DNA from: Chara braunii
Taxonomy: Eukaryota > Streptophyta > Charophyceae > Charales > Characeae
Direction: 5' to 3'
Assembly: GCA_003427395.1 (NCBI GenBank)
Contig: BFEA01000081.1
Coordinates: forward strand, 3,307,150 to 3,331,721
DNA: 24,572 nt
Shown here in pieces: positions 8,954 to 18,511 of the stretch. The notes beneath the pieces were generated by a model. It was not told the origin of the DNA, did no database searches, and worked only from the letters and a program-made list of their open reading frames with translations. Position numbers and translations under genes: made by a program. Position 1 is the stretch's first letter. Every line of letters starts with the position of its first letter.

Positions 8954-9408
8954 GGCTGCTCACTGGTCAGGTTCATGGAGGCTAAGAACCTAGTCAATCC
9001 ATGCCGAATGCTGCATCAGAAAAACGGACGTTCGTATAGTAGACAGCAAATTCCGGGAGGGAATCCCTTCAGCCAATTACCCTGGGGGTTCCGGGTTAGA
9101 GAAAGCAGGCCAAGGAAATGTCGGTGGAGGTTAATTCCAAATTGCAGCCTGCTCAGGTTCTGGGAGGCTCATAGTCTCGTCGACCTCTTCAGAGTCCCGC
9201 ATCAGGCAAACAAACATTTTTCATCAGGCTATCGAATTCTCGGACAAAAGAGCTTCCGGTCTATTCTCCAGTGGGAGAAGATGCCAGACGTCTTCCTGTT
9301 TTAGAGACAGCAGGCAAAAGGAACACCAGTGGAGGTTGATTTCAAAAGGCTGCTCAGGTTCAAGGCGGCTCAGAATGTAGTCAAAACCTTCAGAATGCTA
9401 GCAGCCGT
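8954..9408. repeat. Degenerate tandem repeat of about 195-200 bp
   Basis: The block GGCTGCTC followed by CAGGTTC, GGAGGCT and a TAGTC motif begins at 8954, 9147 and 9348. The 9147 and 9348 units are each preceded by AGCAGGC and GGTGGAGGTT blocks. Units are strongly diverged. No coding frame is maintained through them. Confidence 0.6.
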
Positions 9409-10136
9409 GTAGGGTCGCCTTCGCCAACGCTAGCAGCTGTTTTCCAAGACTTTGACGAGAGTATGACTGCTGATAAGCGATAGGATGCTTTCAAGTTTTA
9501 ATCATACAACCGACCTATCGGTGACGTTAGGGAGACATCCCTGTGCCGGCTCTCTGTGCGATTCTCTCTCACTCTGCGTGCTGATGCTTCTGTCTTCATC
9601 TCCATCTCTATTCTCACTCACCTCCTTCCTATCCTCAGCATGAAATGATGAGCGTCGTATTATTCCTATTGTTTCACTTGCCATGTGAAATGCTATAATC
9701 TGAATGTTTATCGTTTAGGGTCACCTTCATCGTATTATTCCTAAACAGCAAAACCTCGAAGGAAAGGTGGGCAGCCTGTTCTCAATTGCGTTCTGTCGAG
9801 CTGGGAAAAGGGATGACGAAGGTACTACACCTCTCCTTCATACGAAAGCAGATACCTGAGACTATTTTTTTTTGCTTCAGGCAGGACCAACAGGTCAGGA
9901 TTTCCAACCCTGATCCAATCGGATCCATGCAATAATGTTATGCATTGGGCTATCCCCTCTTTCAGAAACAAAAAAGCAAAAAAGAAAAGACCATCTAAAT
10001 GTTAGCTGGACTCCTGCACTTATGTACCACAGTGGTTACTGGCACTTACTGCTGCTCCTCCCAGACTCCAATTTAATAGGGACAGAGTCGACAGACCTAT
10101 ATACAATGTATTTGTGTGGGATGAACTTACAAATTT
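9409..10136. other. Stretch with nothing recognised
   Basis: No gene is seen. The motif CGTATTATTCCTA occurs at about 9655 and 9730 only. Confidence 0.5.
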
Positions 10137-10320
10137 GAAATTTGTGTGACTGATTTGCAATGCTATTCGATTACAGGGTTAAAGTTTCTGAAACTTCAGC
10201 GTTTTTTTTTATCTTTTTTTTTTTTTTCTTCTTTTTTCCTGCAGTTTTTAAGGCCTATATGTCTGCCCAGACAGTACCAGCCAGTCGAGCGAGGTACCAG
10301 TCTGAATCTGACGGCTAAAA
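10137..10320 (+). repeat. Direct repeat, left copy
   Basis: This matches 10716-10864 in order: TGTG-GCTGATTTGCAAT, a CTATT-GA-TAC-AGG block, a T-rich run ending CAGTTTT-AAGG and AGTCTGAATCTGAC. The left copy has a longer T-rich run (10201-10240). The two copies bracket the inverted-repeat element at 10471-10679. Confidence 0.65.
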
Positions 10321-10470
10321 CCAGCACCAATACATGGGCCCAGGCAATTGGAGAACCTGTTTTGGGCCTCTCCGAAAATTTAGGAGGTCGAGCGCTGTAG
10401 AGAAAATGAATCGGCGGTGGGCAGACTCCGAAAGGGGCCCGCGGCCTACAGCTGGCATATCTACTGGTGC

Positions 10471-10679
10471 TTAAACGACCAGTACTTGGCCAAGTTATCG
10501 GCCGCGGCGCTTCCCCGTTAACGCACCACGCCTTTAGGGTTTCGGGGTACCGGACCACAATGGCTGGAAGTGCCAGCCAAAAGAAAATCAAAATGGTACC
10601 CTAGCGCTTCGGCAAAAATTGGTGCGCAGGGGCATTCGAGGCTCGGCATCGATAGCTGGGCCAAGTACTGGTGGTTTAA
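10471..10679 (-). mobile_element. TTAA-flanked inverted-repeat element, copy 1
   Basis: TTAA at 10471-10474 is followed by ACGACCAGTACTTGGCC, and GGCCAAGTACTGGTGGT is followed by TTAA at 10676-10679. The 17-bp terminal repeats differ at one base. Read on the minus strand, the interior shares CCCCTGCGC, TTGCCGAAGCGC, TTTGGCTG and GGTCCGGT with 20800-21022 in the same order. TTAA target sites are typical of piggyBac-type elements, but no transposase is present, so the superfamily is an inference. Confidence 0.75.
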
Positions 10680-10715
10680 ACAGAGGAAAATATGTGCGCA
10701 GTGCGCACTGAATTT

Positions 10716-10864
10716 GAGTGTGTGTGGCTGATTTGCAATTCTATTTGACTACCAGGAAACGCTGCACGGGAGGAAAAAATGAAAGTGCTGTTTTTCTCCA
10801 GTTTTCAAGGGCTATACACCAGTACTTCGTGGCCTATACACAAGTCTGAATCTGACCTGAAAAC
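10716..10864 (+). repeat. Direct repeat, right copy
   Basis: This is the counterpart of 10137-10320. It contains ACCAGTACTTCGTGGCC, which resembles the terminal repeat of the TTAA-type element, so the whole 10137-10864 block may be several nested or rearranged elements of one kind. Confidence 0.6.
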
Positions 10865-11408
10865 ACAGCAAAGTAGAAGGCCTGACAGCTCTGGTAACCA
10901 GAGTGTGCAAACAGGTCTGCACCCGCCGCAAGCCCTGCTCAGGGATCAAACAACAAGATCCTTGGAGCAGGAGGCCATTCCCTTCCCATGGCCATTGACA
11001 TGCAGAGACAAAGGAAGCATAGTAGCATACATATTACATCTGATCCTGCCTATTGAAAGCTCTCTGCTCTCTGCGCCTATCCCGCCAGCGCAGAATCCAT
11101 CCGGAGCATTGTTCTGGGTCAACGGGTTAGGAGTGAGTTACTCGTCTCGTCTTCACCCATGCTGACCCCCCTCCTCTGGCTTCTAAGAGGAGGAGGGCTC
11201 ATCCCCTTGTTTAAATGATGAGAATCAGGGAAGCCATCAGCAGTCCACCAGACCCAGTACTTGGCATTTACACCTATGTATGTCTGATGCTCGCACCTTG
11301 GCGTAACATACGACAAGATGACGGTGCGATCAGCCGTCTGAACTTTTCAAAAAGGATGGATGGACCTGGTGTCACTGCAATGCACACAAGGATATTGTTT
11401 GTTCGAAC
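10865..11408. other. Stretch without a supported gene
   Basis: Short open frames occur on both strands but none has a motif or splice context that supports it. I see no repeat beyond small ones. Confidence 0.5.
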
Positions 11409-11551
11409 CTACCGTCTTCACCTGAATAGAACGCCCGGTCATTATCACTGCATCTTAACCGAAAGTTGTGCCAAATGCAGCATGGTTACTTAGGCTCCGC
11501 AACCCCCGGTCACTGCGATGACCGGGCGTTCTATTCAGGTGAAGACGGTAG
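11409..11551. mobile_element. Hairpin MITE, copy 4, with an altered centre
   Basis: The outer arms CTACCGTCTTCACCTGAATA and its reverse complement near 11532-11551 pair almost perfectly, through the GAACGCCCGGTCAT block. At 143 bp it is longer than the other copies. The extra bases include GCAGCATGGTTACTTAGG (from 11477) and GGCTCCGCAACCCCC, which recur just downstream at 11589-11606 and 11642-11656. Confidence 0.75.
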
Positions 11552-12274
11552 TTAGTTCACTCTCAGGTTTGATAGAACTACAATTACTGCAGCATGGTTA
11601 CTTAGGCAGAGTGTAGTGTGGACCGCTGTCAACGGATGGACGGCTCCGCAACCCCCAGAATGGGAAAGAGGGGCCTAGACCTCATTGTGCAACTGAATCT
11701 GTGACCTGGGAGGCTGACGTCGAAGCACGCTCACCTGCCATCTTGCAGGGCTTCATGTAAACGTTCTGAGAGAGGGCAGCTACTGAGTGTCATCTGTAGC
11801 AGCGCATCTCTTGAAACGTAACACAGTGAATGCATGCTCCAACAGACTGGACCAGGTGAGATGGAATCATCATGCCAGGTTCCGACTGCACACTCTCAAA
11901 AGGCTACTAGATAGCAATCCGAATAGCCTCAAGAGTCTCCAGTCTCCAAGAAGGGCAGATTATAACCCTGAAATTTTCACTAACAGAGATCTTGCCTTGT
12001 GCTGCTGACCAGGGTAACTATTGCAAAGTCGCATTGAACACACACATATACAGGGGGAACTAATGTGCCCACCCCTCCCCCTCCTTCATACCCCCCATCC
12101 CCCATGGAAAAAGAGTGAACAATTTAACCCCAGGACAAGAAAGTGAGAAACCTGTCGACACCTTTCCACCTCCATGAAAACCATCCACAGCACTCTCAAT
12201 CCAGATAACAGAAACTGTTCCATGACAACGAAGTACATCCACCCACTCTGGTACATGTTGGAAATAGATCCTAC
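11552..12274. other. Stretch downstream of the 12275-12571 exon
   Basis: It begins with the repeated blocks noted for copy 4. If the minus-strand coiled-coil gene continues, this holds its next intron and possibly its last exons. A short candidate exon (CTCTCTCAG, about 34 bp, then GTGAGC, minus strand near 11730-11770) is possible but too short to trust. Confidence 0.3.
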
Positions 12275-12571
12275 CTTCTGCACGCTCCAGTCCCACCCTT
12301 TCTCTTTCTCTTCTTTGAGGAGACGGTTCTCCTTCTGCATGGCAGCCAAGTGCACGTCTTTTTGAGACAGTGCCTGCTGCAGCTCAACACGCAATAGAAT
12401 CTCCCTTCTGTTTGCATCCTCCATCGCTCCGACAGCTTTCATTACGTTCTCCTCCATCGATTTCATCCAACCGAGTTCGCCAGACAGAACACCCTTCACC
12501 TCCGATGCCAGCATCAATTGGCATTGACGTGTTTCTTGAACCGTTGCGGATAGGCGTTCTTTGAGCTTGCA
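12275..12571 (-). CDS. Coiled-coil exon C of an unknown protein
   Basis: The exon has 297 bp (99 codons). It runs from an acceptor GTTTTCAG just above 12571 to a donor AAG then GTAGGA just below 12275, and both borders are phase 0. The predicted peptide starts CKLKERLSATVQETRQ and ends KEEKEKGWDWSVQK. It is rich in Glu, Lys, Gln, Met and Leu, has no proline and is predicted by eye to form a long helix with heptad-like leucines. Its middle (KSMEENVMKAVGAMED then VELQQAL) can be aligned with the exon at 22100-22393 (KSITEETLHALEEMQ then EELQARM). I do not recognise the family. A frame through the introns is also open, but the splice sites and the end of similarity favour the limits given. Confidence 0.6.
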
Positions 12572-12663
12572 CTGAAAACATTCCACATAGAGTCCAACAT
12601 GAGATTACACATTCGACAAGACCCGTCAGCAGTCTCCTCCACAAGCTGGGTTACCGCATTTCT

Positions 12664-12664
<1 letters not shown>

Positions 12665-12745
<81 letters not shown>

Positions 12746-12856
12746 NNNNNNNNNNNNNNNNNNNNNNNNNNNNNNNNNNNNNNNNNNNNNNNNNNNNNNN
12801 NNNNNNNNNNNNNNNNNNNNNNNNNNNNNNNNNNNNNNNNNNNNNNNNNNNNNNNN

Positions 12857-12922
<66 letters not shown>

Positions 12923-12978
12923 CAAACACAAACACAAACACAAACACAAACACAAACACAAACACAATCATAAACACA
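12665..12978. repeat. CT, CA and ACACAA microsatellites around a gap
   Basis: A CT tract (12665-12730) runs into CA (12731-12745), then 111 N (12746-12856), then CA (12857-12920) and an ACACAA-type hexamer array to about 12978. It lies in the presumed intron between two coiled-coil exons, so the true intron length is unknown. Long frames reading Cys-Val or His-Thr repeats here are not genes. Confidence 0.95.
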
Positions 12979-13083
12979 AGAAGTGATGCCATGCGCATGC
13001 AGGGAAACCAGGGGAAAAGAAACAAAAGACCTGTGAACTGAATCAGACAAAAAAGGTGCGTGGATCAGCAGCGTTGGTCGTAC

Positions 13084-13392
13084 TTCTTTATCTATGCCTT
13101 CAAACATCTTCTTCTCCATTTCATCAGTGCAGGTCCTCAGAGTCTCCAATTCCTTCATCACTCGGCTGTGATGTTCTTCATGGACCTGCCACTGCGTTTC
13201 CATCTGATGCCACGCCCGCTTCTCCTCCAGCTGGGACATCTCAACCTCATGAAAAGCCTTGAGCAGCGTCTTCTGGAAGACCATCACCATCTCTCTTTCT
13301 TTTGTCTGCATCTCCTGCATCCGCGCCTCAAGCTTCATATTTTTCTCCTGTACTCTCTGCAGTGCTTTACACAATTCCTTCATTCCTCGTTC
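13084..13392 (-). CDS. Coiled-coil exon B of an unknown protein
   Basis: The exon has 309 bp (103 codons), with an acceptor CTCTGCAG just above 13392 and a donor GAA then GTACGA just below 13084. Both borders are phase 0. The peptide starts ERGMKELCKALQRVQEKN and ends EKKMFEGIDKE, with no proline and many Glu, Lys, Gln and Met. Its start aligns with that of the exon at 22100-22393 (KEL-CKALQRVQE against KEGICKVLLDVTE), and both have an E-L-x-x-L-R motif near the end. It lies 512 bp upstream of exon C in the same phase, so the two can be spliced without a frame break. The function is unknown. Confidence 0.62.
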
Positions 13393-14048
13393 CTGCAGAG
13401 TGGCGAGCCGCATCAAAAATCAGGATCATTTGGCGAGAACCATTTTCGTCGCACCGTTTTCTCAGTGCTTGTTCACTCAGCAAGACCCACACAAGCAGAA
13501 ATGTAAAAAGGAGTTGGCCTTTGGCACAAATGCATAGCACAGGTTGAGAGCGGTCATCCTCTGTCTTGTAAGAAGAGCCAGTGAGGCCCTCTGCTTACTG
13601 TAAGAGGGTAAAACAATACAAAACAATAAAAAAGAATCGAGTCGAAGAGAGACATGACAGCAGCACAGCAGAGGAGGCAAGGAAATGTGCAGAATAAAAT
13701 AAGCCCATTTTCACAACCGTTGACTAATAAGATCAACCCGCCCCTCCATCCAGCGGCTTGGGCAGATCCATACTTTATCCTCCTGCAAAAATTCCAATCC
13801 TACCAACTCAAGGCTTATCAGAACCATAAAACTGAGTTTGAAAGTGTGAAAAGAAAAAGAACCCTTCAAATGTCCTCATCTGTACATCCTAAAGAAATGA
13901 TAGCTGTCAGCATCCTTCTTCGATGACATGGAAGCTTCATAGCATAGCATCATGCGGAACTCCTAAATACTAATTAGTAAATACATTTAATACAAAAAAT
14001 GAAACGGAGATCGTTTCTTATGATGCTAAATGAGCATGTTGCTTGTAA
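13393..14048. other. Presumed intron or intergenic stretch
   Basis: No gene or clear repeat is seen. On the minus strand this leads into the acceptor of exon B. Confidence 0.4.
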
Positions 14049-14062
14049 ACACACACACACAC

Positions 14063-14133
<71 letters not shown>

Positions 14134-14134
14134 N

Positions 14135-14216
<82 letters not shown>

Positions 14217-14226
14217 CACACACACA
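14049..14226. repeat. Long (CA)n microsatellite with an ambiguous base
   Basis: This is about 178 bp of CA dinucleotides with single interruptions (CG at about 14067 and 14209) and N at 14134. The N suggests the two sides were joined across unresolved repeat. Confidence 0.95.
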
Positions 14227-14971
14227 GTTGCAATGAACATGATCTCCGGAGCTCGAACTTGATTTGCCCAGAACAACATCTATATTTGGTCAGTTTTAAC
14301 TGTGATTGGAACAAATACAGATGTGAGACTTAAAGTCTGCTGAAACATTACCACCTACAAGGAACCTGATACATGCCCAGTTGGGCAATGTATGTAGAGC
14401 CAAGGATCCGCAATGTGATGAAAAGGACTGAATGGACAATGCAATGTTAGTGAAACATCAACAGGCAATGTGCATGCTGATACATACGAAATGGCACTCA
14501 ATAGCATAACGGAAGACTTCAAGGTAAGTCCTGACCTGACCTGGACTGACACGACATCCCATTATGCATCACACATGTGAGAGGAAGAGGAGGGACTGCA
14601 CACCAAGAAGAAAGGTCTCTCCTTGCACACGCACATGGGGAGATACCATAGACGAGGGATGGAGGGAGAGGGAGAAGTCCGAGATCACAATAAGGAAGTC
14701 CAAAATAGTCCCTTGCCGATGTCCAATCAATGTCTGCCTCAGAAAGGCCGAATCAGATCCTGGGCAACATGCCCTCGGTAACCTCTGCCGACATCCTCTG
14801 CTGATAACCTCTCTCACTCTTGCTTCTGAAGAAGAAGAGGAAGAAGATGAAGAAGAGGAAGGAGGGAGGGAGAGAGAGAGAGAGAGAGATGAGATGGAGG
14901 ACGAGGAAGAAGAAGAAGATGACGTCCTCCTCGCTATCTCACATGAAGGTGTCTACCGCCATGCTGCCTAG
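14227..14971. other. Stretch with a Glu-codon-rich low-complexity tract
   Basis: The plus strand at 14820-14930 is GAA/GAG/GAT rich and encodes an acidic run in one frame, ending in a stop at 14969-14971. This looks like purine microsatellite decay. It could belong to an exon preceding the candidate exons at 14972, but I see no good evidence. Confidence 0.4.
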
Positions 14972-15152
14972 GTCATCGCCGTGTGCAGGTACCACACGGA
15001 GCTCCGGCTATGGAGCCAGGTAAGTCCACCACTGCAGGTAGGCCTCCGCCTCTCTCACTCTACCCCGTGCACTCTCCTCCTAGCTCAACGGCGCTGTGCT
15101 CAAAACAGCGCAACATGGTGCAGCCTCCTTCCAGCAGCGTGTCGCTCAAGAA
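14972..15152 (+). CDS. Two candidate short exons, plus strand
   Basis: Exon 1 (14972-15019, 16 codons) would follow the acceptor GCTGCCTAG and ends at a strong donor, CAG then GTAAGT. A 64-bp intron ends in the pyrimidine-rich acceptor CTCTCCTCCTAG. Exon 2 (15084-15152, 23 codons) ends at GAA then GTGAGC. All borders are phase 0. The joined peptide reads VIAVCRYHTELRLWSQ and then LNGAVLKTAQHGAASFQQRV, a plausible helix. No family is recognised, and it lies on the strand opposite the coiled-coil exons. Good splice sites in short exons can occur by chance. Confidence 0.28.
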
Positions 15153-15761
15153 GTGAGCAACCGAACTGTCCTCAGCCCGGCCTCAGCCCAGCTATATGTA
15201 GCGCTGGGCCGGCTGGGCGGTCTCAAGTACGGCCTCAAAAATGGCCTACTGAGTCTGATGCAACGGGGCGCTAAAACACGCCTGGCCTTGAAAAAGTCCT
15301 GGCCCCTGCATACCTGGTCCACAGCGTTGCCTTGGGACCTGCTGTCCAAAACGGTGTCTGGACCTGCCATCCGAAACGACGTCCGGATGGACCCTGCTGG
15401 TACCTGTGGCCAAAAAGGCCGTTGTGGGCCTCCGGGGTGCACTCTGGATGGCGCGTGGCCTGGGGCCCCATTAGCAACCGTCGGGCCCTTCAAAATACGG
15501 CCCGTGTGCAGGCGCAGCATGTAACAGAACCTGAACGACAAAGACAGTAGCATACAGGATTATAGTGAAAGTCGGAATTGATTTCTGAAGCATAGCCATA
15601 CGCTCTATAGTCACTGTAGTCATAAGCTCTATAGCCATAAGCTGGGCAATTATGGCAACTGCTCAAAAGCGGAGAGCAGTTGAACAAAGCCCATTAGCAC
15701 TCAGATTCTACTATATGGCCTTCAGTACATCCGTACAATTTGAACGATGAAGAGAAGATTA
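15153..15761. other. GC-rich stretch, nothing recognised
   Basis: Open frames exist on both strands through 15150-15550 because the sequence is GC-rich. I see no motif. Small repeats of GGCC, CCTGG and, at 15600-15645, CATAAGCTCTATAG-like words are present. Confidence 0.4.
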
Positions 15762-16058
15762 GCATGTCTACTGAGCAAGGATGACACACAAATGGACAAA
15801 TGGTCCAAACTATTCGGAAAAAAACGCAATGCAGGACATGTAGGGGAACTGGAATCTGGTGAAAAAAAAAATACAAATTGAGGATTCAACATCCAACGGG
15901 CGAAGAAAGACCCAAACGAATCGTACATTTGCAGAGTCCGTGCAAATCAAGCACGGGAAGCGATCCTTCATTGTCTGATTCACTGCAAAGAAGCAACAGA
16001 ACACTGGGCTAAAGCTTTCAGTCTTTGGACTTCCTCTCTTTTCTCCCCCATTCCCTGA
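15762..16058 (+). pseudogene. LINE reverse transcriptase tail (zf-RVT) relic
   Basis: One frame from 15762 to the stop at 16056-16058 is interrupted by a single internal TGA near 15880. Its second half reads YICRV, then EAILHCLIHCKEATEHWAKAF. This fits the zf-RVT zinc-binding motif at the C-terminus of non-LTR retrotransposon polymerases: a Cys pair, then His-Cys with a further Cys, then a conserved Trp. The second Cys of the first pair is lost (CRVR). An open frame at 16176-16373 (AREVWASTKD and TWKRPE) may be the tail of the same element. No polymerase core is present, so it is a 5'-truncated dead copy. Confidence 0.55.
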
Positions 16059-16475
16059 ACATCCTGTCCGCATGTCCTTTCCAGCTTCAAAAGCCCAAAA
16101 GGTTATGGTATGGTATAATCAGGAAGGCAACGGCGGGGATCATCTATTAAAACAAAAGACACAGCGCCACACTAGATGACATGCACAATAAAAGCAAGAG
16201 AGGTGTGGGCCTCTACAAAGGACCTGATTGAAACAGAAATCAGAGTAACTTGGAAAAGACCAGAAAGTAGATTCGAACAAGTCCGGCAAACGAATAATCG
16301 TTCACGGCTCGCTTCGTACGAAATCGGTTGGAACGAGGCAAGACAGCCTTCTTCATCGAGGGCCAACGTCTAGACTGGAAAGATTGCCACAACGCAGAAA
16401 TAAGACAAAGGCAGCCAGCGCACTCCCGCAATGACGACAACCGATATGGTCTTAGCAACAGCGGCAGAGAACTGA
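16059..16475. other. Stretch downstream of the LINE relic
   Basis: It may hold the remaining C-terminal or 3' untranslated part of the LINE. Apart from the 66-codon open frame at 16176-16373, nothing is recognisable. Confidence 0.35.
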
Positions 16476-16591
16476 GATTCCATAGTCGTTTCGACTGAGA
16501 GGAATTGGAAACTAAGAGGCCAGCTCACAGTCAGATTCCATAGTCGTTTCGACTCAGAGGAACTGCAAACAAAGAGGCCAACTCACAGTCA
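16476..16591. repeat. 58-bp tandem duplication
   Basis: Two 58-bp units, 16476-16533 and 16534-16591, start GATTCCATAGTCGTTTCGAC and end CTCACAGTCA. They differ at about five positions. Confidence 0.9.
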
Positions 16592-17273
16592 ATCTTCCTG
16601 CCACGGAGCAGTCGGTGTTGTTCAGATGGTCTGTCAGCCTCCAACGAGGGATTGTATTCAGCAAACCTCAATTATCGTAAGTCCAATTGAACAACACTGT
16701 CATACATACTCAAAGAATGAAGGAAGAAAAGTAGTGGAAGAAGGAGACAGACAAAGGGAAACCCGCACAACAAGATGCAAAATCTTATTAAACCCAGACG
16801 CGACAGTAGCCACGACGAATTGATAAACATAAAGGTATGGCTACGAGCTCAGCAACGTGAGCTCAGATCGTTCAGATGGGTCTGTCAGCTTCCAATGGAC
16901 AGAAGGATCGAGTGTAATTGATAATGACTTGCCAGGGGGAAAAGGAACCAGACTGACGGTCCCCACGCCAATTTCATGGTAGTCAGAGAAGCTAAGCTGC
17001 GGCCAACCTGAAGGGTCAAATGTGCAATTTCAATCAAGAATATCCTTCTCAAGGAGCAGACGATGTTGACATATTTGCAGTGGAGATGGCCGTGGACAAA
17101 ACACCGGATTAGCGAGCATACCTCAAGACCATTCATGAAGTACTGCAGCTAAGAAACCCCGTCAACCCCTTCACATACACACGCACAGGGGTGTATGCTG
17201 AGAGGAGGAGAAGGGAAATATCAGAGTTCTGGGTGCCCATGTGACTCCCATATGTCTCGGAAGGACAACTGGC
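16592..17273. other. Stretch with one short direct repeat
   Basis: GTTCAGATGG(G)TCTGTCAGC followed by TTCCAA or CTCCAA occurs at about 16619 and 16870. No gene is seen. Confidence 0.5.
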
Positions 17274-17324
17274 GTGACAGATTTCACACCATGACGGATT
17301 TCACACCGTGACGGATTTCACACT
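17274..17324. repeat. 17-bp minisatellite, three units
   Basis: Units at 17274, 17291 and 17308 have the core RTGACRGATTTCACACY. The period is exactly 17 bp. Confidence 0.9.
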
Positions 17325-17628
17325 GAGCAATTGCTAAGAGGTCTCATCCTACGTTCACATCACAATTGCAGAGTGGTTGAAGGCCCACTATCCAGTTCTT
17401 CCTCAATGTCATCTTCGTACCCTCGCTCATCTCTGATATGCGTAGCAGACTGTATCAAGTACGAGTATCTGCAAGCACTTAGTCTCAGGTATGTATCGCA
17501 GACTGTCACTTCGGTACTGAGTATAGTCGATTCAAATCAGTCTCAGTGAAGAGAATAACTAAACCATCGCCATTCTATGGGCGATGTTTTTTGCCAGCAA
17601 AAGCTCAACCACACTCTTCTCTACGTGA

Positions 17629-17693
17629 ATGGAATCATGTCTTTCTACATAGTAGGTACATGTTTCCATGGTGACATGTACCTATGATTCCAT
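17629..17693. repeat. Hairpin with an 11-bp perfect stem
   Basis: TAGGTACATGT (17653-17663) and ACATGTACCTA (17674-17684) pair around a 10-base loop. Outside this, ATGGAATCAT (17629-17638) and ATGATTCCAT (17684-17693) also pair if 14 bases on the left side loop out. It could be a short element or a structured RNA, but I see no terminator-like T run. Confidence 0.7.
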
Positions 17694-18193
17694 ATGTAAT
17701 AAATGGCAGTATCGCCCTACTGGGCTTGATGCTTAGACCTGTAGGAAGCAGTCTCTATGTGGAAGTCTTAGATCATTAGGCTTTGCTGTTTTGTCATTTT
17801 CTGCTCTTCTGGAAACTGGTAGGCCGCTAGGTCTTTGTTTTGTATGTCCTAACCTTGGGTCCCCTTAGTCTAGGTTTCCATCTAGATGCATGTAGGTAGA
17901 TCTTGACTGTTTGGCCGTAGATGTTTGATGTTTGGACGGTCAGATAGATAAGTAGGTGGCTGCTGTGTTGTAGGTCCAGGGAAGTCGGGTTCTTTTCCCT
18001 TTGTGGGCACAGGTTTTTTTCCCTTTTCGAAGTCCAAACCTGCCGCATCCGTACTCATTTCAGAAAAAAAAAAAAAGAAGGCCAACAAATCGTTGCCCAG
18101 TTTGCGCTCAGTATTTTACACTGAGTATTCGCAGGCACAGTTTTTTTTACCCGCTGCCTTTGCGGGCACAGTTTTTTTTTGCCTTTGCGAAGT
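17694..18193. other. Stretch with nothing recognised
   Basis: T-rich runs and repeated words such as GCAGGCACAGTTTTTTTT and GCGGGCACAGTTTTTTTT (about 18132 and 18163) occur. No gene is seen. Confidence 0.5.
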
Positions 18194-18380
18194 CCAACCC
18201 TGAATGGTTTACCCCGTTAACCATGCCTTGGCAACATTATGGCACAACGCACGTACAGACAGGGCAATACTGAGCTATATTGGTTCTTTCCAACCCTGCA
18301 TGGTTTACCCCGTTAACCATGCCTTGGCAATGGCACAACGCACGTACAGACAGGGCAATACTGAGTTATCGGTTCTTTCC
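18194..18380. repeat. Tandem duplication of about 96 bp
   Basis: The units begin CCAACCCTG at 18194 and 18290 and share TGGTTTACCCCGTTAACC, ATGCCTTGGCAA, GGCACAACGCACGTACAGAC and AGGGCAATACTGAG. The second unit has a few small deletions. Confidence 0.88.
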
Positions 18381-18511
18381 CCACAGTGCTCAGCATGGGA
18401 ATACATGACTGCATTCTCGCTTAGAAGTTAGAACTAGTTCGTCCCCGCAGCGCTCAGCACGGAATGCTGCCCCGAGGATAAAAACTAGGTTCATTTCCAA
18501 AAGTCATTAGG

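Noticed and set aside
10196-10591. 131-codon minus-strand open frame
   Set aside because: It runs through the TTAA-type inverted-repeat element and a poly-T run, and has no motif. It is not kept in the second copy of the element.
12599-13416. Long open frames of Cys-Val, His-Thr, Ser-Leu or Arg-Glu repeats
   Set aside because: They are translations of CA and CT microsatellites running through an N gap. Only the part inside 13084-13392 on the minus strand has gene-like sequence.
14018-14314. Open frames through the CA tract
   Set aside because: Pure dinucleotide repeat with an ambiguous base.
14564-14971. 135-codon plus-strand open frame with an acidic run
   Set aside because: The acidic part comes from a purine-rich low-complexity tract, and the first half has no motif. 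It ends in a stop right before the candidate exons.
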